A DNA stretch of 64,000 nt from Citrobacter arsenatis (lineage in GTDB: Bacteria; Pseudomonadota; Gammaproteobacteria; Enterobacterales; Enterobacteriaceae), in the NCBI RefSeq assembly GCF_004353845.1, contig NZ_CP037864.1:1178001-1242000 (forward strand). Direction: 5' to 3'. Made by a program: the position numbers and the translations under genes. Positions 20,411-28,204 of the stretch are shown in pieces. Within the stretch, counting starts at the first letter, position 1. The number at the start of each line of letters is the position of its first letter. Below the pieces are notes generated by a model that saw only the letters and a program-made list of their open reading frames with translations, had not been told where the DNA came from and did no database searches.

Positions 20411-21826
20411 GTGAAACAAAGCGCACTCGCTATTGCTCTGGTACCTTTACTGTTTACCCCGGTTATTAATGCTGAAACTTCTACCGTAGCGGTTATGGAT
20501 AATCGTGCCGCTCAGGGTGATATCACCACGCCGGGCGGCGCCCGTCGATTGTCAGCCGATCAAACGGCGGCTCTGCGCGAATCTCTGAACGACAAACCTG
20601 CCAAAAATATTATTTTACTAATTGGCGATGGGATGGGTGACTCAGAAATAACGGCAGCGCGAAATTATGCCGAAGGCGCGGGCGGCTTTTTTAAAGGTAT
20701 TGATGCTTTACCATTGACCGGACAATACACGCACTATGCGCTGGATAAAAAAACGGGCAAACCCGATTATGTGACGGATTCTGCTGCATCTGCAACGGCG
20801 TGGACCACCGGAGTGAAAACCTATAATGGTGCTCTGGGCGTTGATATTCACGAAAAAGATCACGCTACAATTCTTGAAATGGCTAAAGCGGCGGGGCTGG
20901 CGACGGGCAACGTTTCAACTGCTGAATTGCAGGATGCTACTCCGGCAGCGCTGGTTGCTCATGTGACCTCGCGTAAATGCTATGGTCCAGACGTGACCCG
21001 TGAAAAATGCCCAACCAATGCGCTGGAAAAAGGCGGCAAAGGGTCAATCACAGAACAATTACTGAATGCCAGAGCTGACGTTACGCTTGGCGGCGGGGCA
21101 AAAACGTTTGCTGAAACCGCTGCGGCAGGCGAGTGGCAGGGCAAAACGTTGCGTGAACAAGCCCAGGCTCGCGGCTATCAGATGGTAAGCGATGCCGCGA
21201 CGCTGGCAGCGATTACCGAAGCTAATCAGGATAAACCGCTGCTTGGCCTGTTCTCTGACGGCAATATGCCGGTGCGCTGGGAAGGGCCGAAAGCGTCTTA
21301 TCACGGCAATCTGGATAAGCCGGTTGTGACCTGTACGCCAAATCCAAAACGTGATGACAGCGTGCCAACGCTGGCGCAGATGACGGATAAAGCGATTGAG
21401 CTGTTAAGCAAAAATGAGAAGGGTTTCTTCCTGCAAGTGGAAGGGGCGTCAATCGATAAACAGGACCACGCCGCTAACCCGTGTGGACAGATTGGCGAAA
21501 CGGTCGATCTGGACGAAGCGGTACAGCGCGCACTTGCTTTTGCGAAGAAAGATGGCAATACCCTCGTGGTAGTTACCGCTGACCACGCGCATGCCAGCCA
21601 GATTGTCGCGCCGGATACCAAAGCACCAGGCCTGACCCAGGCGCTGAATACCAAAGATGGCGCGGTGATGGTTATCAGCTACGGTAACTCTGAAGAGGAA
21701 TCGCAGGAGCATACCGGCAGTCAACTGCGAATTGCAGCCTATGGCCCGCACGCGGCGAATGTGGTTGGCCTGACCGATCAAACCGACCTGTTTTACACTA
21801 TGAAAGCGGCATTAGGGCTGAAATAA
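20411..21826 (+). CDS. phoA: Alkaline phosphatase
   Basis: PhoA is a periplasmic homodimeric zinc/magnesium phosphatase that frees phosphate from monoesters during starvation. The 471 residues equal the E. coli precursor. It starts at GTG, as in E. coli, with a Sec signal peptide ending near VINA|ETS. The nucleophile serine lies in TDSAASATAW, the metal sites in LIGDGMGDSE, TADHAHASQ and EHTGSQLRIAAYGP. Two disulfides stabilise the enzyme; matching cysteines occur at CYGPDVTREKC and in CTPNPK/NPCGQ. A Pho box precedes it and psiF follows after a hairpin. Confidence 0.97.
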   Translation: MKQSALAIALVPLLFTPVINAETSTVAVMDNRAAQGDITTPGGARRLSADQTAALRESLNDKPAKNIILLIGDGMGDSEITAARNYAEGAGGFFKGIDALPLTGQYTHYALDKKTGKPDYVTDSAASATAWTTGVKTYNGALGVDIHEKDHATILEMAKAAGLATGNVSTAELQDATPAALVAHVTSRKCYGPDVTREKCPTNALEKGGKGSITEQLLNARADVTLGGGAKTFAETAAAGEWQGKTLREQAQARGYQMVSDAATLAAITEANQDKPLLGLFSDGNMPVRWEGPKASYHGNLDKPVVTCTPNPKRDDSVPTLAQMTDKAIELLSKNEKGFFLQVEGASIDKQDHAANPCGQIGETVDLDEAVQRALAFAKKDGNTLVVVTADHAHASQIVAPDTKAPGLTQALNTKDGAVMVISYGNSEEESQEHTGSQLRIAAYGPHAANVVGLTDQTDLFYTMKAALGLK

Positions 21827-21831
21827 TCCGA

Positions 21832-21870
21832 CACCCGGCGGTAATACTTTTGCCGCCGGGTGGTATTTTT
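21832..21870 (+). terminator. Terminator after phoA
   Basis: A 10-bp perfect GC-rich stem, CACCCGGCGG and CCGCCGGGTG, with an 11-base loop is followed by GTATTTTT. It starts 6 bp after the phoA stop and should reduce read-through into psiF. Confidence 0.85.
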
Positions 21871-21923
21871 ATCGTTAGCAGCCAAACTTACCTGTGTGTC
21901 GTCGTTCAGAAAAGGATGGTGCT

Positions 21924-22244
21924 ATGAAAATTACATTATTAATGACGCTGCTTTTTGGTCTTATTTTTTTAACTACCGTCGGTGCTGCCGAGAAGACATT
22001 AACCCCGCAACAACAACGTATGACCACCTGCAATCAGCAGGCAACGGCGCAGACCTTAAAAGGTGATGCGCGTAAGACATATATGAGTGATTGCCTGAAA
22101 AACAGCAAATCTCCGCCTGAGGAAAAAAGCCTGACACCGCAGCAGCAAAAAATGCGGGAATGCAACGTCAAGGCGACGGAGCAGTCTTTGAAAGGGGACG
22201 ATCGTAATAAGTTTATGAGCGCTTGCCTGAAAAAATCTGCTTAG
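21924..22244 (+). CDS. psiF: Phosphate starvation-inducible protein PsiF
   Basis: The 106-residue secreted protein has a signal peptide ending at VGAAEK and two tandem PsiF repeats of about 37 residues, each opening TLTPQQQRM/SLTPQQQKM, with paired cysteines (MTTCNQQ...SDCLKN and MRECNVK...SACLKK). The start at MKITLLMTLL matches E. coli PsiF (106 aa) and follows an AAAGGA ribosome site. PsiF is induced with phoA under phosphate starvation; its activity is unknown. Confidence 0.93.
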   Translation: MKITLLMTLLFGLIFLTTVGAAEKTLTPQQQRMTTCNQQATAQTLKGDARKTYMSDCLKNSKSPPEEKSLTPQQQKMRECNVKATEQSLKGDDRNKFMSACLKKSA

Positions 22245-22250
22245 CACTTA

Positions 22251-22278
22251 CGGGTGAGCAGGTAAAATCGTTCACCCG
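22251..22278 (+). promoter_or_regulatory. Inverted repeat with CsgD-box-like arm upstream of dgcC
   Basis: CGGGTGAGCAG matches 9 of 11 positions of the CsgD site as I recall it (CGGGKGAGNKA), and its first seven bases pair with TCACCCG at 22272-22278. dgcC is a CsgD target in E. coli and Salmonella. The repeat could instead be a weak psiF terminator. Confidence 0.35.
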
Positions 22279-22335
22279 AAATATCATACTTCCGCCACAA
22301 GACCCCTACCTATAATTTGGGAAATTTGTTTCAGA

Positions 22336-23451
22336 ATGTTCCCAAATACGATGAATGATGAAAACTTTTATCAAAAGAAGGTCGTCCCGAATGAAGCAAT
22401 GTTATCGCTTCATCAAAACGACCACCAACGTTCCGGTCTGCGATTCGCCCGACGAATCCGGCTGCCCAGAGCGGTGGGATTGGGGGGAATGTTTTTCCCT
22501 ATCGCGTCGGTATTAGTTTCCCAGCCTATTACCGGCGGCTGGTGGCTTTTGCTGGTGGGATGGGCGTTTGTTTGGCCGCATCTGGCCTGGCAGTTAGCAA
22601 GCAAAGCGGATGATCCACTGCATAGCGAATTTACCAACTTAAAAGCCGATGCCATCCTCGCAGGTATGTGGATGGGGATTATGGGGGTAAACCTGTTGCC
22701 ATCCACGGCGCTGCTGATGATTATCTGCATCAACCTGATGGGCGCAGGAGGGATGCGAGTATTCATTGCAGGCGTCGTGTTGATGGCTGTTTCATGTCTG
22801 GTGACGTTACAGTTAACCGATATTTCCGTCGCGTTTACCAGTACCCAACTGAGCGTGCTATTGACGCTGCCGGTGTTGGCAATTTATCCGCTGCTCTTTG
22901 CCTGGGTTAGCTACCAGACGGTCATCAAGCTGGCGGAACATAAACGCCGCTTACAGGTGATGAGCACGCGAGACGGCATGACCGGGGTGTATAATCGCCG
23001 CCATTGGGAACTGTTACTGCGTAATGAGTTTGATAATTGCCGTCGCTATCAGCGTGACGCCACGTTGCTGCTTATCGATATCGACCATTTCAAGAGCATC
23101 AATGATACCTGGGGCCATGACGTTGGCGACCAGGCGATTGTCGCGCTGACCCGCCAGTTACAGATGACCTTACGCGGGAGCGATGTGATTGGGCGTTTCG
23201 GCGGAGATGAGTTTGCGGTGATTATGTGTGGCACGCCGGCAAGCAGCGCAATTGCTGCTATGTCTCGCGTTCACGAGCGACTTGGTCAACTGCGTTTATC
23301 CTGCGCGCCACAGGTTGCTCTGCGTATTAGCGTGGGCGTTGCGGCACTGACCTCAGAAACAGAGCATTATCGGGAATGGCTAAAGTCGGCGGATATGGCG
23401 CTCTACAAAGCAAAGAATTCCGGACGTAACCGCACTGAAGCGGCGGCCTGA
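22336..23451 (+). CDS. dgcC: Diguanylate cyclase DgcC (AdrA)
   Basis: DgcC makes cyclic di-GMP that activates cellulose synthase in biofilm formation. The 371 residues equal the E. coli length. Residues ~45-195 hold several membrane segments (MASE2 sensor domain), followed by a catalytic GGDEF domain with the intact motif GGDEF at 289-293. The product-inhibition site RGSD is present at 280-283, exactly five residues before it. Expression is normally driven by CsgD with RpoS. It converges with proC, 17 bp away. Confidence 0.95.
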   Translation: MFPNTMNDENFYQKKVVPNEAMLSLHQNDHQRSGLRFARRIRLPRAVGLGGMFFPIASVLVSQPITGGWWLLLVGWAFVWPHLAWQLASKADDPLHSEFTNLKADAILAGMWMGIMGVNLLPSTALLMIICINLMGAGGMRVFIAGVVLMAVSCLVTLQLTDISVAFTSTQLSVLLTLPVLAIYPLLFAWVSYQTVIKLAEHKRRLQVMSTRDGMTGVYNRRHWELLLRNEFDNCRRYQRDATLLLIDIDHFKSINDTWGHDVGDQAIVALTRQLQMTLRGSDVIGRFGGDEFAVIMCGTPASSAIAAMSRVHERLGQLRLSCAPQVALRISVGVAALTSETEHYREWLKSADMALYKAKNSGRNRTEAAA

Positions 23452-23468
23452 CGTCCGGTTGCATCAAC

Positions 23469-24278
23469 TCAGGATCGGCTGAGTTTCTCCGATTGTTCCA
23501 TGCACTTAATCATCGCTTCAATTACTGATGAACGGAAACCGCGTTCTTCCAGGACGCGTACCGCTTCAATGGTCGTTCCGCCAGGCGAGCACACCATATC
23601 CTTCAGTTCACCGGGATGTTTGCCCGTTTCCAGCACCATTTTCGCCGATCCCATTACCGCTTGCGCCGCGAATTTGTAAGCCTGCGCGCGAGGCATGCCG
23701 CCCTGCACGGCTGCGTCAGCCATCGCTTCGATAAACATAAAGACATATGCCGGTGCTGAACCGCTAACGCCAACGACCGGATGAATCATTGCCTCCGCAA
23801 TGACTTCAGCTTCGCCAAAGCAGCGGAAGATATTCAGCACGTCGGCCGTATCTTCCGGCGTGACTAAGGCGTTTGGCGTGACGGAAGTCATTCCGGCATT
23901 CACCAGCGACGGTGTGTTTGGCATCGCGCGAATGATTTTACGATCGTGACCCAGCGCACGGGCGAGCTGATCGAGAGTGACGCCTGCAGCAATTGAGACG
24001 ACCAGGGAGTCTTTGTTCAGACTGGAGGTAATTTCACTCAGCACCTTAATCATAATGCCTGGTTTTACAGCGCCAAAAACGATGTCGGCGATTTGCGCGA
24101 CTTCTTGCGCAGACTGCGCCGCATTAATACCGTACTGGTCGTGCAATGCAGCGACTTTATCGGGGGAGGGGGTGTAGACCCAGATTTGTCCGGGGAGAAC
24201 CTGGCCGCTGGCGATCATGCCGCCAAGAATCGCTTTGCCCATATTACCGCAGCCGATAAAACCAATTTTCTTGTCCAT
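23469..24278 (-). CDS. proC: Pyrroline-5-carboxylate reductase
   Basis: ProC catalyses the last step of proline synthesis, reducing pyrroline-5-carboxylate with NADPH in the cytoplasm. The 269 residues equal the E. coli length. The N-terminal Rossmann motif GFIGCGNMGKAI and the family signature in GELKDMVCSPGGTTIEAVRVLE are intact. It is a single gene whose upstream region contains a striking palindrome. Confidence 0.97.
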   Translation of the reverse strand: MDKKIGFIGCGNMGKAILGGMIASGQVLPGQIWVYTPSPDKVAALHDQYGINAAQSAQEVAQIADIVFGAVKPGIMIKVLSEITSSLNKDSLVVSIAAGVTLDQLARALGHDRKIIRAMPNTPSLVNAGMTSVTPNALVTPEDTADVLNIFRCFGEAEVIAEAMIHPVVGVSGSAPAYVFMFIEAMADAAVQGGMPRAQAYKFAAQAVMGSAKMVLETGKHPGELKDMVCSPGGTTIEAVRVLEERGFRSSVIEAMIKCMEQSEKLSRS

Positions 24279-24312
24279 CTATCACTCCCTATGGATGATA
24301 TTCATTGTTTTA

Positions 24313-24351
24313 TACCCTAAATACTTCAAGCTACTTGAAGTATTTAGGGTA
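24313..24351. repeat. 39-bp perfect palindrome, probable minimal ERIC-type element
   Basis: Two 18-bp arms, TACCCTAAATACTTCAAG and its exact complement, flank a 3-base centre (CTA). The arm resembles the terminal sequence of ERIC elements (TATACCC...ATACTTCAAG), so it may be an ERIC that has lost its interior. It lies in the proC-yaiI divergent gap, 34 bp from proC, and would form a strong hairpin in a message from either strand. Confidence 0.7.
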
Positions 24352-24466
24352 AACCTGGGAAAGCTAAGCTTAGCGCGGAATGAATATGTGCAGAAGGCCA
24401 AACAGCACTTTGCCTGAAAGTAAAAGCACGAGACAATGCGCGACTGCATATCAGTGGGGAGACGTT

Positions 24467-24922
24467 ATGACAATATGGGTGGATGCCGATGCGTGTCCGA
24501 ATGTGATTAAAGACATTTTGTACCGTGCTTCTGAGCGCATGCAGATGCCGCTTATTTTGGTTGCGAACCAAAGCTTGCGTGTACCAGCTTCGCGTTTCAT
24601 CCGCACATTACGCGTTCCCGCCGGATTTGACGTGGCGGATAACGAGATTGTGCGTCAGTGTAGCGCCGGTGATTTAGTGATAACGGCAGATATCCCGCTG
24701 GCGGCTGAAGTGATTGAAAAAGGTGCGGCAGCGCTTAACCCGCGCGGGGAACGTTATACCGTAGCCACGATCCGTGAGCGTTTGATGATGCGTGATTTTA
24801 TGGATACGCTGCGTGCCAGCGGTATTCAGACCGGGGGACCGGACAGCCTTTCACCGCGCGACAGGCAGCATTTTGCGGCTGAGCTGGATAAGTGGTGGCT
24901 GGAAGTCCAGCGTAGAAAATAA
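24467..24922 (+). CDS. yaiI: UPF0178 family protein YaiI
   Basis: The 151-residue protein is nearly the same as E. coli YaiI (152 aa), a member of the YaiI/YqxD family (DUF188). It opens MTIWVDADACPNVIKD, an Asp-rich motif resembling PIN-like nuclease folds, and includes VITADIPLAAE. The activity has not been shown. The ATG is chosen for this N-terminus and a GGGGAG ribosome site; a longer in-frame start 29 codons upstream has no similarity. Confidence 0.92.
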   Translation: MTIWVDADACPNVIKDILYRASERMQMPLILVANQSLRVPASRFIRTLRVPAGFDVADNEIVRQCSAGDLVITADIPLAAEVIEKGAAALNPRGERYTVATIRERLMMRDFMDTLRASGIQTGGPDSLSPRDRQHFAAELDKWWLEVQRRK

Positions 24923-24926
24923 AGTG

Positions 24927-24944
24927 TGTAATTTATTATTTACA
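24927..24944 (+). promoter_or_regulatory. TyrR box 1 of the aroL promoter
   Basis: TGTAAT-TTATTA-TTTACA matches the TyrR consensus TGTAAA-N6-TTTACA at 11 of 12 fixed positions. A much weaker copy (TGTGAA-N6-TTATAG) follows at 24955-24972. TyrR with tyrosine represses aroL. Confidence 0.8.
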
Positions 24945-25001
24945 CTTTATTCGTTGTGAATTCTTGTTATAGTAGGGGTTAATAGAAATCGCTATTCTGT
25001 T

Positions 25002-25019
25002 TGTAATTTTTTCTTTACA
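25002..25019 (+). promoter_or_regulatory. TyrR box 2 of the aroL promoter
   Basis: TGTAAT-TTTTTC-TTTACA again matches the TyrR box at 11 of 12 fixed positions. It lies 75 bp after the first, about seven helical turns, so TyrR hexamers could bridge them. Confidence 0.8.
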
Positions 25020-25028
25020 CTTTGGCGA

Positions 25029-25048
25029 TGTACTAGTTTGATGATATG
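25029..25048 (+). promoter_or_regulatory. TrpR operator candidate of aroL
   Basis: TGTACTAGTTTGATGATATG resembles the TrpR operator (core CTAGTT within GTACTAGTTAACTAGTAC) and sits where E. coli aroL has its TrpR site, ten bases after the second TyrR box. Confidence 0.7.
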
Positions 25049-25107
25049 ATTATATCTTTAACCGCATCAGATCCCGCTTTTTCGCGGCTCTCTGGGGAAT
25101 TTCTGTG

Positions 25108-25653
25108 ATGACGCAACCTCTTTTTCTTGTTGGCCCCCGGGGGTGTGGTAAGACAACTACCGGTATGGCGCTGGCGAAGGCTATCGATTTCCAGTTTGTC
25201 GATACCGATCGCTGGTTGCAATCGCACGTGCAGATGACCGTGGCGGAGATCGTCGAAAGAGAAGGATGGGAAGGGTTTCGTGCCCAGGAGACGACCGCTC
25301 TGCAGGCCGTCACAGCCCCGGCAACGGTTGTTGCGACCGGCGGCGGTATCATTCTTACCGAATTTAATCGTCATTACATGCGCAACCACGGCGTGGTTAT
25401 TTATTTAAGCGCACCGGTATCAGTACTGGTCGATCGTCTGGAGGCTACGCCTGAAGAGGGGCTGCGCCCAACTTTAACCGGTAAGCCGTTGACTGAAGAG
25501 GTGCAGGAAGTGCTTGCCCAGCGCGATGTTCTGTATCGTGAGGCTGCGCACTATATCGTTGATGCCACCAATCCGCCTTCGCAGGTGGTGGAAGACATTC
25601 TTGGGATACTGGCGCAGGCAGCGCCACGGTTGCAGGGCGGTGTCTATACTTAA
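25108..25653 (+). CDS. aroL: Shikimate kinase II
   Basis: AroL phosphorylates shikimate with ATP on the way to chorismate. The 181-residue protein has the Walker A motif GPRGCGKTT near the N-terminus, the shikimate-binding DTD (FVDTDRW) and GGG (VATGGGIIL) motifs, and the lid with RPTL. It is seven residues longer at the C-terminus than E. coli AroL (174). A GTG directly before the ATG could also serve as start. TyrR and TrpR sites upstream point to aromatic amino acid control, and yaiA follows after 26 bp. Confidence 0.96.
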   Translation: MTQPLFLVGPRGCGKTTTGMALAKAIDFQFVDTDRWLQSHVQMTVAEIVEREGWEGFRAQETTALQAVTAPATVVATGGGIILTEFNRHYMRNHGVVIYLSAPVSVLVDRLEATPEEGLRPTLTGKPLTEEVQEVLAQRDVLYREAAHYIVDATNPPSQVVEDILGILAQAAPRLQGGVYT

Positions 25654-25679
25654 TGTTCATCCAGTGAAAAGGAAGGACT

Positions 25680-25871
25680 ATGCCGACAAAACCACCTTAC
25701 CCACGTCAAGCGACCATTGTTACGGTTGAAAAGGGAGCACCAGGTCAGACGGTCACCTGGTATCAACTGCGAGCCGATCACCCTGAACCGAATTCGCTAA
25801 TCAGTGAGCATCCTTCGGCGCAGGAAGCCATGGATGCCAAAAACCGCTACGAAGACCCCGATAAAACCTGA
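25680..25871 (+). CDS. yaiA: Small conserved protein YaiA
   Basis: The 63-residue protein equals E. coli YaiA in length and sequence type (MPTKPPYPRQATIVTVEKG...QEAMDAKNRYE). It is soluble and has no known activity. Position right after aroL, 26 bp downstream with an AAGGAAGG ribosome site, puts it in the TyrR-controlled aroL-yaiA-aroM group. Confidence 0.92.
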   Translation: MPTKPPYPRQATIVTVEKGAPGQTVTWYQLRADHPEPNSLISEHPSAQEAMDAKNRYEDPDKT

Positions 25872-26020
25872 TATCAAGCGCCGCCCTGGCACGAGTCTGA
25901 AAAGTGCCAGTACGGGCGTGCATCACATTTTTTTAAATTTCGCCGTATACAGTAAAAATTGAAAATTAAACAATAACAATCCAATACTGGAATGATTTGG
26001 AATCTTTACACAATACACCG

Positions 26021-26063
26021 CCGATCTGCTGCTACGCTTTTGAGCATTTGTAGCGCAGGTCGG
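26021..26063 (+). promoter_or_regulatory. Imperfect stem-loop in the aroM leader
   Basis: CCGATCTGCTGCTAC and GTAGCGCAGGTCGG pair with one mismatch and one bulged base around a 14-base loop. It lies in the 247-bp yaiA-aroM gap, 56 bp before the aroM start. A second, smaller hairpin (CTGGCAC and GTGCCAG, 25886-25910) lies just after yaiA without a T run. Role unknown. Confidence 0.5.
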
Positions 26064-26118
26064 TGCCCGGCACTTGTCCGGGATTTCACAGCAAAGTAAG
26101 AAGACGGTGGAGCAACAA

Positions 26119-26796
26119 ATGAGTACGTCGTTGGCTATCCTCACGATTGGCGTGGTGCCGATGTGTGAGGTGTTACCGCTCCTGACGGAATATATCGATG
26201 AACAGCACATTACTCACCACAGTCTGCTGGGACAGATGCGGCGAGAAGATGTGATGGCTGAGTACGGCGTTTCGCCCGGTGACGAGCATTTATTAACGCT
26301 GCTCAGCGACCACCAACTTGCACATGTCTCACGCCAAAAGGTAGAGCGCTCGCTGCAAAGTATCGTGGAGGTGCTGGATAACCAGGGGTTTGACGTGATC
26401 CTGTTGATGAGTACCGCCTCGATAGCTCGTCTGAGCGCCCGCAATAGCATTCTGCTGGAACCGTTACGGATTATCCCGCCGCTGGTGGCCTCGATTGTCG
26501 ATGGGCATCAGGTCGGGGTTATTGTCCCCGTCACCGAATTGCTCAAAGCCCAGACGCAAAAATGGCAGGTGCTACAAACCCCGCCAGTGTATGCCGTGGC
26601 GAATCCGATCGACGGTAGCGAACAACAACTGATTGATGCCGGGAAAGAACTGCTGGAGCAAGGTGCGGATGTGATCATGCTGGACTGCCTGGGTTTCAAT
26701 CAACGCCATCGCGATTTACTGCAAAAATCGCTGGATGTCCCGGTTCTTCTGTCTAATGTACTGATTGCCCGACTGGCTTCGGAGCTGCTGACGTAA
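26119..26796 (+). CDS. aroM: AroM family protein
   Basis: The 225-residue protein equals E. coli AroM in length and is similar throughout (LAILTIGVVPMCEVLPLLTEYI, GADVIMLDCLGFNQRHRDLLQK). The fold resembles the Asp/Glu racemase superfamily, with a conserved Cys in LDCLG, but no activity is proven. The start is chosen by homology and a GGTGGAG ribosome site; a longer frame begins 15 codons earlier. It belongs to the TyrR-regulated aroL group in E. coli. Confidence 0.92.
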   Translation: MSTSLAILTIGVVPMCEVLPLLTEYIDEQHITHHSLLGQMRREDVMAEYGVSPGDEHLLTLLSDHQLAHVSRQKVERSLQSIVEVLDNQGFDVILLMSTASIARLSARNSILLEPLRIIPPLVASIVDGHQVGVIVPVTELLKAQTQKWQVLQTPPVYAVANPIDGSEQQLIDAGKELLEQGADVIMLDCLGFNQRHRDLLQKSLDVPVLLSNVLIARLASELLT

Positions 26797-26867
26797 TTTT
26801 GCGTGACAGGTGGAACGTCAGCCCCCTATATTGGTTGTTAACTTAATCACGAGATAGGGCCAGTTGT

Positions 26868-27152
26868 ATGCTTCAAAGTAATGAATACTTTTCCGGCAAA
26901 GTAAAATCGATCGGTTTTACCAGCAGCAGTACTGGCCGCGCCAGTGTTGGCGTGATGGCAGAAGGTGAATATACCTTTGGTACCGCGGCGCCTGAAGAGA
27001 TGACGGTCGTCAGCGGCGCACTGAACGTGCTGCTACCAGGGGAAACCGAGTGGAAAGTGTATGCCGCGGGAGACGTGTTTAACGTGCCGGGTAACAGCGA
27101 GTTTCATCTGCAGGTAGCAGAGCCAACATCCTATCTTTGCCGCTATCTGTAA
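26868..27152 (+). CDS. ppnP: Pyrimidine/purine nucleoside phosphorylase PpnP (YaiE)
   Basis: PpnP splits several nucleosides with phosphate into base and ribose-1-phosphate. The 94-residue single-domain cupin equals the E. coli length. Cupin features include GEYTFGTAAPEEMTVVSG and the second half DVFNVPGNSEFHLQVAEPTSYLC. It is a single gene, converging with rdgC. Confidence 0.94.
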   Translation: MLQSNEYFSGKVKSIGFTSSSTGRASVGVMAEGEYTFGTAAPEEMTVVSGALNVLLPGETEWKVYAAGDVFNVPGNSEFHLQVAEPTSYLCRYL

Positions 27153-27163
27153 GCATAAAATGA

Positions 27164-27190
27164 CGAATGGCGACATTGAGCCGCCATTCG
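27164..27190. repeat. Inverted repeat between convergent ppnP and rdgC
   Basis: A 9-bp perfect stem, CGAATGGCG and CGCCATTCG, with a 9-base loop lies between the two stops. No T run follows on either strand; it may be a shared Rho-assisted terminator or a 3'-end stabiliser. Confidence 0.5.
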
Positions 27191-27201
27191 GTAAACACGG
27201 C

Positions 27202-28113
27202 TTAACGTTGTGCTTCGCCGCCTAATCCTTCCACCAGACTTTTAATCAGCGCCGCCAGTTCACCCGTCATCAGGATGAAATCGGCATCGAAACGCTGAGC
27301 ATAATCTTCGCGATCGATATCTTCGTTTTGATCGCGCAGCTCGTCGCTGAATTTCAAACGCTTAATTGAGCCATCATCACACATAACGAACTGAATGCGC
27401 TGCTGCCAGTCGAGGGCCAGCTTGGTGACCAGTTTGCCCGCTTCGATATGCACGGCGATTTCGTCGCAGACCAGATCCTGCTTTTTCGCGCGGATCACGC
27501 CGCCGTCTTCAAGGATCGCTTTCAGCTCGGCTTCGTCCAGCAACTGGAATCCCTGCGCCGTTGTGCCGGAGCGAACCCATTCGGTCAGCGTCAGCTCAAT
27601 AGGGTTTTCCATCGTCAGCGGAACCACCGGCAGTGAACCGAGGCTCTTACGCAGCAGCGCCAGCGTATCTTCCGCTTTCTTCGCGCTCGCGCAATCAACC
27701 ATGATCAGATCGTTGACGGTGTCGATCCACATCATTGTCTGGCTGAAGCGGCTAAAGGCGCGCGGCAGCAACGAGTGCAGAACTTCATCTTTCAGCGAGT
27801 CTTTTTCGGTCTTCTTGAGTTTGCGACCTTGCTCAGCTTCCAGTTTAAATATTTTGGCTTCCAGCGCCTGTTTGATAACCGGCGACGGTAGAATTTTTTC
27901 TTCTTTGCGGGCGCAGATAATAATTTGGCCATTGGCGGTATGCGTTAATGCATCGCTGTGCGATCCCATCGGCGGAACCCAGCCCATTTTTGCCATATCC
28001 TGGCTACCGCAAGGGGTGAACGTCATTGATGCCAGCTGTTTTTCCATCTCTTCGGCACGCAAAGAAACATCGCGGCTAAGACGGTAAACCATTAAATTTT
28101 TGAACCACAGCAT
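27202..28113 (-). CDS. rdgC: Recombination-associated protein RdgC
   Basis: RdgC is a ring-shaped DNA-binding protein on the nucleoid that limits RecA filament formation. The protein is 303 residues from the chosen ATG (MLWFKNLMVYRL), equal to E. coli. The open frame runs 13 codons further upstream without homology. Conserved stretches include FTPCGSQDMAKMGWVPPMGSHSDAL and LPRAFSRFSQTMMWID. It diverges from mak with 91 bp between starts. Confidence 0.96.
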   Translation of the reverse strand: MLWFKNLMVYRLSRDVSLRAEEMEKQLASMTFTPCGSQDMAKMGWVPPMGSHSDALTHTANGQIIICARKEEKILPSPVIKQALEAKIFKLEAEQGRKLKKTEKDSLKDEVLHSLLPRAFSRFSQTMMWIDTVNDLIMVDCASAKKAEDTLALLRKSLGSLPVVPLTMENPIELTLTEWVRSGTTAQGFQLLDEAELKAILEDGGVIRAKKQDLVCDEIAVHIEAGKLVTKLALDWQQRIQFVMCDDGSIKRLKFSDELRDQNEDIDREDYAQRFDADFILMTGELAALIKSLVEGLGGEAQR

Positions 28114-28204
28114 GATAATTTCCACGGCCTTGTCGTTAAATCCAGCGGGCATGATAGCGAATTGTCGCTATGCTTGCATTGTTAATCGGGAAGAGGAGCA
28201 AACA

